64,000 nucleotides of DNA from Clostridium cavendishii DSM 21758 (GTDB taxonomy: Bacteria; Bacillota; Clostridia; Clostridiales; Clostridiaceae). Shown here one piece after another: positions 17,941-26,709 of the stretch (position 1 is its first letter; each line of letters begins with the position of its first letter). Location of the stretch: contig NZ_FQZB01000008.1 in NCBI RefSeq assembly GCF_900141845.1, forward strand, positions 186,001 through 250,000. The letters are read 5' to 3'. The notes beneath the pieces were generated by a model. The model saw only the letters and a list, made by a program, of their open reading frames with translations. It did not search any database and was not told the DNA's origin. A program made the position numbers and the translations under genes.

Positions 17941-19137
17941 ATGAACAAAAAACTAAAACTTTTAACTTTATCATTAACTACTATTTCAATGCTTAATTGT
18001 AGTACTATTGTTAATGCATGGGATAGTAGGGAAGATGCAACAGTTATGGATACACATAAGATGATTGCGGTACAAGCTTTAAAACTTATTGAAAATGATA
18101 TGAAAGCGGATACAAAAGTAAATGCTAATTTGGAATTGCTTAAAAAGAATATCCTGAGTTATCAAAAGGGAGCAATAGCTCCAGACTTTGGAGTTGTTGG
18201 TGTTGATAGGGATTATGAGTTATATCAAGATCATTTTTATGATCCAGATAGTGGTGATAATTTTACAGCTAATATAACTTATCCATTTTACAAAGTTCCG
18301 GATACTGCAGAATCTCAAATTAGAAATTATTTTAGCCAAGCTTTAGCAACTTGGAAAGATGGAGATTATGCACAAGCATCTTATTTATTAGGAAAAGCTA
18401 TACACTATTTTGGAGACATTAATCAACCACATCATGCATTAAATTGGACAGGCGGTCCTGGAACCGCACACACAAATTTTGAAGGTTATATTGAAAGTGT
18501 AAAAGATAAATTTAAAATAAATACTATTGGTAATGATAAATCAGAGTATACTTTAAACAATGATAAGCCTATATTAGAATTTTTAACTATTCAAGCTAAT
18601 AAGTATGCTAGACTTTCTAAGAGTTTAGCTCCTAAGGTTTCTATGAAAAATTCCTATACTGAATGGGAAGATGCTGCAAGTATATCTTTAAGTAACGCCC
18701 AAAAAGGTATGGCGGTTATGGTGTATAGATTCTTAGAAGAAGTATCTAAGAATACAACATCTGTTGTAAATAATAAAATAGGTAAATTCCATGTAGTTTT
18801 AACTACAGATTCCGAAAAAGATTCTGGAACAGATGATTATGTTTATTTTGGTATCAACTTTAAAAATGGTAAAAATGTAGAGTTTGAATGTAATCTACCA
18901 GGAAACGACTTTAAGACAGGAACTACTGGTTCTTATCAATTTGATATAGAAGATCCTAATTTAATCGTATCTGATATTGAAAAAGTTTATATTCGTAAAC
19001 AAAAATATATGGGTGATGATTTAAAGCTTAAAAAGGCTTTGGTTTATATTGGGGGACAAAGAGTTGTAAATAATGATGTTAATTCGTGGCTAAAAGGGAA
19101 TGTTACTTATAATATTGATTTGAATAAAGCCAAATAA
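17941..19137 (+). CDS. plc: Zinc-dependent phospholipase C, alpha-toxin family, two domains
   Basis: 398 residues, the length of C. perfringens alpha-toxin. Signal peptide 1-26 ends VNA, so the mature protein begins with Trp27, the expected N-terminal zinc ligand. The other ligands can be placed: His39, Asp82 (APDFG), His98 (YQDHF), His155 and Asp159 (IHYFGDI), His165, His177 and Glu181 (HTNFE). All are present, so catalysis is expected: phosphatidylcholine (perhaps sphingomyelin) to diacylglycerol and phosphocholine. Residues 280-398 form the calcium-binding PLAT/C2 domain (SGTDDYVYFGI, PGNDF) needed for membrane binding and haemolysis in alpha-toxin. Haemolytic or toxic potency cannot be told from sequence. 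Monocistronic. Confidence 0.95.
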   Translation: MNKKLKLLTLSLTTISMLNCSTIVNAWDSREDATVMDTHKMIAVQALKLIENDMKADTKVNANLELLKKNILSYQKGAIAPDFGVVGVDRDYELYQDHFYDPDSGDNFTANITYPFYKVPDTAESQIRNYFSQALATWKDGDYAQASYLLGKAIHYFGDINQPHHALNWTGGPGTAHTNFEGYIESVKDKFKINTIGNDKSEYTLNNDKPILEFLTIQANKYARLSKSLAPKVSMKNSYTEWEDAASISLSNAQKGMAVMVYRFLEEVSKNTTSVVNNKIGKFHVVLTTDSEKDSGTDDYVYFGINFKNGKNVEFECNLPGNDFKTGTTGSYQFDIEDPNLIVSDIEKVYIRKQKYMGDDLKLKKALVYIGGQRVVNNDVNSWLKGNVTYNIDLNKAK

Positions 19138-19169
19138 AATAAGATATGAAGTAAAATAATTATAAAAAC

Positions 19170-19206
19170 TAAAAGTAGATATGCTTTATCTATTTTTAGT
19201 TTTTTT
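19170..19206 (+). terminator. Terminator after phospholipase C
   Basis: AACTAAAAGTAGAT, short loop, ATCTATTTTTAGTTTTTTTT: stem with one bulge ending in eight T. Confidence 0.8.
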
Positions 19207-19318
19207 TCAACTGTAGTAGAAAATATAATATATATAACAATAAGTAAAAATGTGATAAAATTATACATAAAAGAATAATAAAAATTGACAAATTATAAGT
19301 AAAATATAGAATGGAAAT

Positions 19319-20056
19319 TTGCTTAAAGCTATAGAGTATTTAAGTGAAAGCCTTAATAAAGATGATGAGCTTATTACTCTAGAAAAAAAGTATAAAAAGC
19401 GTTTTATAGATGCAAGTGAAAAGTATAAAATTGCAACGGAGGATCATTGGATTAAAGACATAATAAGTTGCTATTTTGATTATTTTCGCTATGTTTTAAC
19501 TAGTAATTCGGTGGAAAAAGCTGAGGAAGATTTATTTTTAAAGCTTTTAAAATTAGTTGGAGATAAAAGGCTTTCTACTTTAGATGAGATATAAGAAAAA
19601 CTAGAAGGTATATTTAAAGAAAAGGGATATTCATTTTTAGGTGGAGTAACTACTCCATATAGGGGCCCATATATTTGGAAGACTACAATAAAAAAAGAGT
19701 TTAAAGTATCAATATCTAATAATAGGCAAAATGTAGTTGTATATTTTATTTCTGATTTTTTGATGTTAGGATGGTTACATTTTGCTACAATGGGAAAACA
19801 TTATCCAGGGGGATGGGCTAAGCCAGAAGGATTATATTATGTTAACAATGAAAATAAGGAAATAGATACAAATTCTATTGATTTTCAGGTATGGTTTTTA
19901 AAGCATGAAGCTCAGCATTTAAGTGATTATAAAAGTTTCCCTAATTTAAAGACTATAGATTTAGGGTATAGGGCGAAGCTTGTAGAGCCTATATATCATA
20001 CTGAAAAACATAAGATAATAGGGAAGTTTAAAGATGAAACAGAGGGTGTAATTTAA
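19319..20056 (+). pseudogene. HExxH protein gene interrupted by an in-frame stop
   Basis: Two open stretches in the same frame (19319-19594 and 19595-20056) are separated only by a TAA at 19592-19594. Read through, they give one protein of about 245 residues: an N-terminal helical part (EYLSESLNKDDELITLEKKYKKR), a middle part (GYSFLGGVTTPYRGPYIWKT), and WFLKHEAQHLSDYKSF, an HExxH zinc-peptidase-like motif near the C terminus. The coding quality is even on both sides of the stop, so the lesion looks recent. The start is also unclear: an ATG at 19311 is out of frame by one base count. Family not recognised. Confidence 0.7.
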
Positions 20057-20095
20057 TAATTTTTTAAAAAGTATATATAAAGGAAGAAGAAAAAT

Positions 20096-20596
20096 ATGAA
20101 ATTTATTCATTGTCCATATTGTGGAGAAAAGTTAGATAAAAAAAGTATTGGTGATGAGGGAGTGGTACCTTATTGTAATAACTGCGAAATGCCAATTTTT
20201 GATTTAATGTATACCTGTATTTTAACATTAGTTATAAATGAATTTAATGAAATAGCATTAATACGACAAGAGTATATATCTAAAACAAATTATGTTTGTG
20301 TTGCAGGTCATATTAAGCCAGGTGAAGATGCTGAAAATACAGTTATTAGGGAAGTGAAAGAAGAATTAGGCTTAGATGTGGTTAATGCTAGATATATAAA
20401 AAGCTACTATTATGAAAAAAAGGACATGTTAATGTTAGGCTTTGTGTCAAAGGTGAAAAAGGATAGCTTTAATATATCTAGTGAAGTAGATGAAGCACAA
20501 TGGTTTTCCATTGATGAAGCTTTAGTGAATCTAAAAGACGCAAGCATAGCTATTAAGTTATTGAAAGATTATTTAAAAGAATATAATAAGGAGTAA
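20096..20596 (+). CDS. NUDIX hydrolase with N-terminal zinc ribbon
   Basis: 166 residues. Residues 1-35 form a zinc ribbon (CPYC at 6-9, CNNC at 27-30). The Nudix box is GHIKPGEDAENTVIREVKEELGL, shown here in pieces as GHIKPGE and REVKEELGL with correct spacing. The ribbon-plus-Nudix layout is that of NADH pyrophosphatase (NudC)-like proteins, although this one is shorter, so NAD-type or other nucleoside diphosphate substrates are possible. Ribosome site AAGGAAG. The next gene starts 3 bases after the stop. Confidence 0.88.
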   Translation: MKFIHCPYCGEKLDKKSIGDEGVVPYCNNCEMPIFDLMYTCILTLVINEFNEIALIRQEYISKTNYVCVAGHIKPGEDAENTVIREVKEELGLDVVNARYIKSYYYEKKDMLMLGFVSKVKKDSFNISSEVDEAQWFSIDEALVNLKDASIAIKLLKDYLKEYNKE

Positions 20597-20599
20597 AAA

Positions 20600-21022
20600 A
20601 TGGATAAGCATATTGATAAAACGGGTCTTTTTGAAGATTTTAATTTTAAATTAGTAGTAATAGATGCTTTATTAGATAAAGAGCCTTCCTTTAAAAGCCA
20701 GTTAGAAGATTTATCTGAAAAGTATACAAAAAATTATGAGTGGTATAGTGGAAAAGAGCCTATTAAAGAGATGTTAGAGTTCTTTTCAGAATTAAATATT
20801 GAACAAAAAGATTTAGAAAAGGTTACAGAGTTATGTTTTGATGGGGGAAATGAAATTTATTTTTATATTAAGCCAGATTGGGATGGAGAAGGTTCATTTT
20901 TTGATATTAACTCAGTAAAGGGTTTTGAACATATTAAAAATTTAAAATCTGTAGATTATATAAGCATGGCAGATGAAAAAGTTTTAGAGCCTATGAAAGA
21001 ATGTGGAATTATTATTGAATAA
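20600..21022 (+). CDS. DUF6892-like small acidic protein
   Basis: 140 residues, acidic, soluble, no membrane segment. Central motif ELCFDGGNEIYFYIKPDWDGEGSFFDI and the end PMKECGIII resemble a family annotated as DUF6892, often found near polymorphic toxin/immunity loci; my recall of the number is tentative. The ribosome site AAGGAG lies inside the end of the NUDIX gene, so the two are cotranscribed. Function unknown. Confidence 0.7.
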   Translation: MDKHIDKTGLFEDFNFKLVVIDALLDKEPSFKSQLEDLSEKYTKNYEWYSGKEPIKEMLEFFSELNIEQKDLEKVTELCFDGGNEIYFYIKPDWDGEGSFFDINSVKGFEHIKNLKSVDYISMADEKVLEPMKECGIIIE

Positions 21023-21029
21023 AAGATAT

Positions 21030-21066
21030 ATACAGTGAATTCAGTTTCGAATTCACTTTTTTTATT
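21030..21066 (+). terminator. Terminator after the NUDIX/DUF6892 pair
   Basis: CAGTGAATTC, loop AGTTTC, GAATTCACTTTTTTTATT: a nine-pair stem and T-run. Confidence 0.88.
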
Positions 21067-21068
21067 CT

Positions 21069-21120
21069 GAGATAAGAATTGGAAATACTAGCTTGTAGCA
21101 ATATAATGTAATAAGACAGA
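21069..21120 (+). repeat. Cassette-junction repeat, copy 1
   Basis: 52 bases starting GAGATAAGAATTGG and ending GTAATAAGACAGA, identical base for base to 29635-29686. A diverged third copy lies at about 30519-30560. In the other copies a toxin-tip reading frame follows within 10 bases; here the IS110 element separates it from its toxin. Confidence 0.9.
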
Positions 21121-21262
21121 CTCTCTGCCCTAAGACCAGCTATGTGAAGTCAATAGTTTTAATAAAAGATATTCTAAATTTTCAAATGGGTAGTGTAACT
21201 ATTTAAAGGCACAATAAATAAACTGTTAAATTGATAAAAATTAACAGTTGGTGTTATAAGGA

Positions 21263-22420
21263 TTAGGATATAGATTCATAGTCCTTATTATCTCTCAAAA
21301 TAGCATAAACAATATGTGTAAGCTTATGAGCTACCGCTCCAACGGCAGTGAGGTGGTGCTTACCTTCATTACGTTTTTTTATGTAGTAATCATTAAGTGG
21401 ACTTTCATGTAAAGTACAAGTTGAAGCACATAGAAATAAAGCTCTTCTAAGATATGGAGAACCACGCTTGGACATTTTATTGTTATTAGCTAAAAATTGG
21501 CCTGATTGTTTAACTGTTGGATCAATTCCGGCATAAGCACTTTTAAACCTCTTAACATCACCAATTTCGCTAAGTATAATAGCAGCAGTCACTTTACCTA
21601 TTCCAGGAATAGATTCAAGATGACTATCGAATTGGGAATAGTAAAATTCTATTTCATCATCTAAATCACTAATCTGACTTTCTATAAATAATACTTGATT
21701 TATAAGTTGTTTAAGTTGAAATTTAAAAGCATTCTGAGCAAATTTTATACCGAAAGTATTTTTAGCAGCATTTTGTATTTTCTCGGCTTTAGCAAGGCCA
21801 AGCTGACCACGGCTATGTTCTTTTAGAAATTCAGCAAGGTTATTAATATCAATCCTAAGAATATCTTCAGGTGTTGAATATTTTTCTAAAAGCTTTTTAG
21901 AACTTATACCCCATGTATCAGAAAAAAGCTTTTCATATTCAGGGAAAACTTGATCAAGTACAGTAATAATCCTACATTTAAGTTCAGAAACACTATCGAC
22001 TAAAGACAGTCTATATCTACATAATTGACGTAAAGAAAGAATTTTTTCATCAGCTAATTGAGTAGTTGTAAATCTCCCAAATCTAATAACTTCAGCTATA
22101 ATAAAAGAATCTTTAGTATCATTTTTAGTTTGACGAATATATAAGTTTCTAAAACTATCAGATTGTATAGGATTTATAACATTAATTACATATCCTTTTT
22201 CTAAGAGAAAAGAATAAAGGGAAAGCCAGTAATGACCAGTAGCTTCAAGACCAAAAATAACATTTGAATCACCAATGCTTTTTTTAATTTGTTCAATAAG
22301 TTTATTAGCTCCATCATGTGAATTGGTAAATTTAATGGACCTACCTATAATGACCCCAGTTTTATCGATTATAGTAGCTTCATGATTATTTTTACCAATA
22401 TCAATACCAACAATATACAT
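21263..22420 (-). CDS. IS110-family transposase (DEDD recombinase)
   Basis: 385 residues from the ATG at 22420, which has AAAGGAGATG 6 bases upstream; an ATG 9 bases earlier would begin inside that spacer. The N-terminal RuvC-like DEDD domain shows VGIDIGKNNHEATI, FGLEATGHYW and KNDTKDSFIIAEVIRFG. The C-terminal Tnp domain has ESIPGIGKVTAAIILSEIGD and SKRGSPYLRRALF, which includes the conserved serine used for strand exchange. The gene looks intact, so the element may be active. Confidence 0.95.
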   Translation of the reverse strand: MYIVGIDIGKNNHEATIIDKTGVIIGRSIKFTNSHDGANKLIEQIKKSIGDSNVIFGLEATGHYWLSLYSFLLEKGYVINVINPIQSDSFRNLYIRQTKNDTKDSFIIAEVIRFGRFTTTQLADEKILSLRQLCRYRLSLVDSVSELKCRIITVLDQVFPEYEKLFSDTWGISSKKLLEKYSTPEDILRIDINNLAEFLKEHSRGQLGLAKAEKIQNAAKNTFGIKFAQNAFKFQLKQLINQVLFIESQISDLDDEIEFYYSQFDSHLESIPGIGKVTAAIILSEIGDVKRFKSAYAGIDPTVKQSGQFLANNNKMSKRGSPYLRRALFLCASTCTLHESPLNDYYIKKRNEGKHHLTAVGAVAHKLTHIVYAILRDNKDYESIS

Positions 22421-22737
22421 TAAAAACATCTCCTTTAAATACTAGATAGAATCCTCTATACAATGCAAGCTACATCCTGGTTAGATGTACGAAGAATTAT
22501 AATAATATAATCAACATCCAGCTTATACGCAATATCTCGCAGAGATGAGGTAACAGTCTTAGGCACGAGGTCAAAGATGCCTCAAGGGGGCGGACGTAAA
22601 CCTCTATCTATACGAGAATATTGTCTCAAAATTAGAGGGATTAAACAATAAAAATAGAATAAATAACTCAAGAGATTATTAAGAAAAATAATTAGAGTTT
22701 TTGATAAGTTATTGTCTAATCTTTATAAGCTTATCAT
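22421..22737 (-). ncRNA. IS110 left-end non-coding region, candidate bridge RNA
   Basis: About 315 bases with no reading frame lie upstream of the transposase, the place where IS110-group elements encode a bridge RNA. The stretch 22540-22650 is less AT-rich than its surroundings and can fold locally: GAGG... CCTC around 22567-22583, and CCTCTA (22601) with TAGAGG (about 22637). AGGGGGCG at 22585-22592 equals the base run at the uninterrupted junction copies (29694-29701 and 30570-30577), as a target-recognition loop might. This is an inference, not a proven RNA. Confidence 0.45.
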
Positions 22738-23177
22738 ACCAGGGGGTTACACAACCTGAACTAAAAGGCTCACTAACAACTTCAGAAGAGTTATACAATA
22801 GGTCACAAGAATTACAGGGATTAAGAAATGATTGGGATAGACGAAATGGAACTACAGCAGTAATGAGAGCTATTGATAATGAAACAGGTGAGGAGGTATT
22901 ATTAGTAGCTACAAATAGTCCGAAAAAGACAATTATATCAGATTTTAAAGGTAATTTAATGGGAAATGAAATCTATATTGGAGGAAAGGGACACGCTGAG
23001 GAAACAATTATTAAAAATGCTGGAGACAGATACACACTTATAGAAGGTGGAAGTTCTAGAAATGTCTGCAAAGGTATTTGCCAGCCATTGATTGAAGGCA
23101 AAGGTATGCAATTAGGTGGACTTGAATTTAGAGGAAGGGCTGATAAAACACCATATAGAATGTTCTGGAAAAATTAA
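22701..23177 (+). CDS. Orphan toxin tip, deaminase-like
   Basis: The frame opens with TTG at 22701 inside the IS110 end, but the conserved toxin start is YQGVTQPEL from about 22737, the same junction seen at 29690 (YQGATNPEY). There is no ribosome site, so it is probably a silent or displaced C-terminal tip. Further on are GGKGHAEETIIKNAGDRY and SSRNVCKGICQPLIE: an HAE motif followed about 25 residues later by two cysteines, the arrangement of zinc-dependent nucleic-acid deaminase toxins. The CxxxC spacing differs from the usual CxxC, so the assignment is moderate. Its likely immunity gene follows at 23200. Confidence 0.6.
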   Translation: MISYCLIFISLSYQGVTQPELKGSLTTSEELYNRSQELQGLRNDWDRRNGTTAVMRAIDNETGEEVLLVATNSPKKTIISDFKGNLMGNEIYIGGKGHAEETIIKNAGDRYTLIEGGSSRNVCKGICQPLIEGKGMQLGGLEFRGRADKTPYRMFWKN

Positions 23178-23199
23178 AGGATATGAAAGAGGTAGAAAA

Positions 23200-23757
23200 A
23201 TGAACAATATATTGACTTTAGATGATTTATTTAATGAATGTGAAACATTTTGGCCATTCTTTTTCAGTAAATGCTATCCTAATGGTTATTTTGAGAAAGA
23301 GGATATTGAATTAGCAGAGTATATTAGAGGAAAATATTGTTTACCTATAGAGTGGGTTGATGATTTTACAAAATATTATGCTGGAGTATTTGATGAAGAA
23401 GATGGATATGTAAAAAATCCTAGAAAGGTTATTGTTGATTTTGCAAATAATAATCTGTTGGAGATAGAATTTCACCCTGGGGATACCATATTTTACTTAA
23501 ATAAAGAAAACATTGGCTGTACAGGACCACATTTTGAATTGCATAAAATATCTTGGAATGAGTTGAAAAAATTATTGTTAAATGTGGAGTATAAGGAATT
23601 TAAGTTATTTATGATATTACCAATGGTATTTATTCAAGATAATGAAATTGATGAAGTTTTTAAGGTAATTACTGAATGTTTAACTAAATTACCATTTAAA
23701 TCAGAAGATTATACCATAATCAGTAAATGTATAGTTGAAAATATTATTGGTGAATAA
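23200..23757 (+). CDS. Putative immunity protein for the deaminase-like tip
   Basis: 185 residues from the ATG at 23200, which follows AAAGAGGTAG; in-frame codons upstream run into the toxin frame and are not the start. Soluble, acidic, rich in Trp, Phe and Asp (ETFWPFFFSKCYPNG, TGPHFELHKISWNEL). It starts 23 bases after the toxin tip stop, the normal toxin-immunity order. I do not name the immunity family. It is followed by the inter-cassette repeat. Confidence 0.65.
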   Translation: MNNILTLDDLFNECETFWPFFFSKCYPNGYFEKEDIELAEYIRGKYCLPIEWVDDFTKYYAGVFDEEDGYVKNPRKVIVDFANNNLLEIEFHPGDTIFYLNKENIGCTGPHFELHKISWNELKKLLLNVEYKEFKLFMILPMVFIQDNEIDEVFKVITECLTKLPFKSEDYTIISKCIVENIIGE

Positions 23758-23838
23758 CTGCATAATTGTAATAATGTAGTGAGAAGATGAAATGAATCAG
23801 CTGGAATGTAGGTATGCTAGCTTATTTTTAGCTGGCGA
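23758..23838 (+). repeat. Inter-cassette hairpin repeat, copy A
   Basis: CTGCATAATTGTAATAATGTAG then GTGAGAAGATGAAATGAATC and AGCTGG ... TAGCTTATTTTTAGCTGG. The first part folds on itself (CTGCAT/ATGNAG); the second resembles a terminator. Related copies: 27301, 28626, 29555, 30342. It directly follows an immunity gene. Confidence 0.8.
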
Positions 23839-23858
23839 CCTTATGTTTATGTATTTGA

Positions 23859-24520
23859 GGAGTTGGACTTAAAGGTGCCACAGAAGGAATAAACTTTGGT
23901 TCAAAGGCATTTGTTAAACAAACAGCATTAGAGGGAATACTGGGAATGGCAGTAGGAGGAATAGATGGATATTCAAATGGGGAAAGTGGATATGATTTAG
24001 CAAAAACATTGTTAAAATCAGGTGTTATGTTCTGTGGTATGAATTATTTCATGTCAGATATTAAGCCACTTAGGAATCCATTAAAATCAGTATTTTCAAA
24101 AGAAAGTTCAGAAGCTTTTGGAACACTTGAAGGTAAAATGAGTAGGAGTATGTTGGAAATACCTGAAGGTGGAGTTGCTGGGGACAATAGGGGTAACTTT
24201 CTAAAGGGGGGAAGTAACACTAGAAGTTCAGGGCAATATCATACATTCCATGAATTTAATTTAGATAGTGATTTCTTATATGCTAGTGACGCAGTTCAAT
24301 TTAGGCAGGCTAATAAGTCATTAATAGATAGGCTAAATAGCGATGCTAAATTTAGAAAGGATATGTTTAAAAGAAATCCTGAATTAAAAACATGGCTAGA
24401 TAGTAAACCTAATTTATCTAATAGTCCAACAGGTTTTACATGGCATCATGCAGAAGACTCTGGGGAGGTGGAAATTTAGGAAGAAAAGGTAAGTTGGATA
24501 AGTATGGAAATACAAAATAG
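23859..24520 (+). pseudogene. Orphan pretoxin plus WHH-type nuclease tip, frameshifted
   Basis: Residues from 23862 (VGLKGATEGINFGSKAFVKQ) to about 24212 repeat the pretoxin segment found at 27410-27755 with about 90% identity, ending GGVAGDNRGNFLKGG. The variable tip then reads SNTRSSGQYHTFHEFNL and finishes SPTGFTWHHAEDSGEVEI, with the WHH motif of the HNH/Endo VII toxin superfamily. The frame stops at 24477, but the adjacent frame continues GGGNLGRKGKLDKYGNTK to a stop at 24520, a natural-looking end, so a frameshift or small deletion has removed the middle of the WHH domain. The 5' end is also broken (stop at 23856), and there is no start codon. Non-functional as a toxin. Confidence 0.7.
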
Positions 24521-24537
24521 TGAGGAAGGTTGGTAAT

Positions 24538-24900
24538 ATGTTAGAAAAAAATAGGGAGTATAAATTTTATGAAGTAATAAATGAGTTAAGAGAAAAATAT
24601 ATTGAAATTGGAGAGAAAGAATTATATAAAGATAATAATTGGTGTGTATATGCAAAGAATGATGATATTTACTTGAATTCTAATTGTTATATAGATGAAT
24701 ATCCAGAAATTGATGATGATACTTATGAAGAGAAGCTACCAGAATTTATTTTTAAAAAAGAGTTAGAACTTGTATTTAGAGATGAACTATTACAAGATGT
24801 TGTGGTTTCAGCATTAAAAAGAAAAGAGAATGCATCAAATGAAGAATTAATGGAAGCAGTTAATTACTATGATGATAATGATAGTTTTTTAGAATTATAA
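24538..24900 (+). CDS. Putative immunity protein for the WHH nuclease tip
   Basis: 120 residues starting MLEKNREYKFYEVI at 24538, behind GAGGAAGG; a GTG at 24520 would start 18 bases earlier without a site. Soluble and strongly acidic (ENPEIDDDTYEEKLPEF-like stretch at residues 50-66), typical of nuclease-immunity proteins. It begins immediately after the degraded WHH tip. Family not named. Confidence 0.6.
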   Translation: MLEKNREYKFYEVINELREKYIEIGEKELYKDNNWCVYAKNDDIYLNSNCYIDEYPEIDDDTYEEKLPEFIFKKELELVFRDELLQDVVVSALKRKENASNEELMEAVNYYDDNDSFLEL

Positions 24901-24929
24901 AATTAAATTATCACTTCATAACTAAAGAA

Positions 24930-25085
24930 TAAACTGCTTCCTGTCAAGTAGACAATTAAAAAATAAAAATATTTTATATAGCCAATCACTCTTGTGGTTG
25001 GCTATATTTTATACTACAGATTTCAGTAAATATTCTCTATGCTCTAATGGTGGTATATAATTAGGACATTTCTGATATCTGTAAT
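24930..25085 (-). mobile_element. IS3-family remnant, right end only
   Basis: AACTGCTTCCTGTCAAGTAGACA near 24931-24954 has the look of an IS3/IS150-type terminal repeat. A minus-strand fragment ends at a stop at 25009-25011 and reads YNNYRYQKCPNYIPPLEHREYLLKSVV (in pieces: YNNYRYQ, PPLEHREYLLK), the C-terminal tail of an IS3 transposase. The hairpin ATAGCCAATCAC ... GTGGTTGGCTAT (24978-25004) lies between. The element is cut off at about 25085, where Rhs sequence begins. Confidence 0.75.
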
Positions 25086-26693
25086 TATTATAATAATCTA
25101 TTAACTAGCGTAAACGGAGATGTAGTAGATAAGATAGTTTATAGCTATGATAATAATGGAAATCAGATATCTTCTACAGAAATTATTTATACTCAAGGAA
25201 AAGAGCAAACACAAAAGGCAACAACAAATAAATATGATCATTTCAATCAATTAATAGAAACTACAAATGCTTATGGATTAAAGATAAATCATATTTATAA
25301 CGGGGAAGGCTTAAGGGTAGCCAAAGCTGTAAATGGAGCTATAACTAAATATCTTTATGAAAAAGATAAAGTCATATTAGAACTAGATGAAAATGGTAAT
25401 GTAAAAGCAAGAAATGTATATGGAACAAATTTAATTTCAAAAACTATAAATGGAGAAATAGATTACTATTTATATAATGGACATGGAAATGTAACAAAGC
25501 TAATATCCAAAATAGGAGAAGAATTAAATTCATATTACTACGATGCATTTGGAAATATAACCGAAGAAAAAGAAAAGTTTGATAACCCATATAGATATGC
25601 AGGTTATCAATATGACAAAGAAACAAAGACTTACTACTTAATGTGTAGAATGTACAATCCAAGTACAGCAAGCTTTATGCAGGAAGATAGCTATAGAGGG
25701 AAAATAGAAGACCCACTAAGTTTAAATCTTTATAGTTATTGCGAAAATAATCCTTTAATATATGATGATCCTACAGGGCACTGGCTACACATAGCTATTG
25801 GTGCAGCAGTAGAAGGTGCAATAACAGGAGCAATAGCAGCAGCTACAGGACGAATGTCACTAGGTGCACAAGCACTTATTATGGCAGGGGCAGGTTTTAT
25901 TGGAAATTCTGCAAATCAATATATAAGTAAAGGGCGAGTTGATTTCAAAGAAGCATCCATAGCTGGACTATTTACAGGAATAACACATGGTGCGATAGGT
26001 AAAATATTTAAATCAGATAATCTATTTAACAATACTATAAATAAAGCAGTAACAAAATTAAAGAATCTACCTAAGTAATTAGCAGAAAAGACTGCATCTA
26101 TAAGCAAAAAAGTAACAAGTAGTTTTGAAAAAGTCTCAAATAATATTGCAAAAGGATTCAATTTTGGACCAAGGCTTAATTTTGCATATGAAGGTAATGG
26201 TTATTCAACATTAGGTAGATTATTTGAAGTAATAATGCCAGAGAATACAGCATCAGAAACTATCTCTAAGGCAAGTATTAAAAATAATGTTAAGACAATT
26301 TCTGAAGAACTTAGAGAGGTAAATGGGGCTGGAAACGGGTTTGTTAGTAGTGTTGGTGAGGGGGTAGGAGAACCTAAAATTGTATTGCCAAGTAAAACAC
26401 ATACAAATGGAACTCAAGGTCATTGGGAAACAATACTTGATGAAGTAGATGTCATGAAAAATAGTGGTGATTATAAAAAGGTATATGTAAATAAAGGTCT
26501 TAGCAATGAAATTCCAGGAGCAAAACCTAACAGAAGACCAGATGTAATGGGTGTAAGACATGATGGTATAATAGACCAAGTTGAAGTTCCGAGTAAAACA
26601 GATGACCCAGCAGATTTACTTGAGAGAATGATTGACAATCAAAGAATAATTGGAGATAGAGCTGGTACAATAAAAGTGAAACCTATAAAATAA
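25086..26693 (+). pseudogene. Rhs/WapA core end with PD-(D/E)XK-like nuclease tip, no 5' end, one internal stop
   Basis: From 25086 the frame reads as YD-repeat Rhs sequence (DKIVYSYDNNGNQ, YDHFNQLIETTNAYG, YDAFGNITEE, YRYAGYQYDKET) up to the core end NPLIYDDPTGHW near 25785. A hydrophobic pretoxin part follows. A TAA at 26076 interrupts, but the same frame continues (LAEKTASISKKVTSS) into the tip to 26693: TQGHWETILDEVDVMKNSGD, RRPDVMGVRHDG and QVEVPSKTDDP, the D...ExxSK spacing of a PD-(D/E)XK nuclease. The 5' end was lost to the IS3 element. With no start and a stop, it is unlikely to be expressed. Confidence 0.8.
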
Positions 26694-26709
26694 TAAGGAG
26701 AATATGAAT

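Larger units (their letters stand above)
21125..22737 (-). mobile_element. IS110-family insertion sequence
   Basis: Contains one transposase on the minus strand. Ends are inferred by comparison with the uninterrupted junction at 29681-29699 (GACAGAATCTACCAGGGGG). Here the left half GACAGACTCT ends at 21124 and the right half ACCAGGGGG starts at 22738, giving an element of about 1613 bases. There are no long terminal inverted repeats, as expected for IS110. The boundary could be off by several bases because the target copy differs by one base. Confidence 0.75.

Noticed and set aside
21263..22429. IS110 start at the upstream ATG (22429)
   Set aside because: The AAAGGAGATG ribosome site lies between that ATG and the next one, which is the conventional start of the family (MYIVGIDIGK).
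24930..25085. A complete IS3 element
   Set aside because: Only one end and about 25 codons of transposase tail are present.
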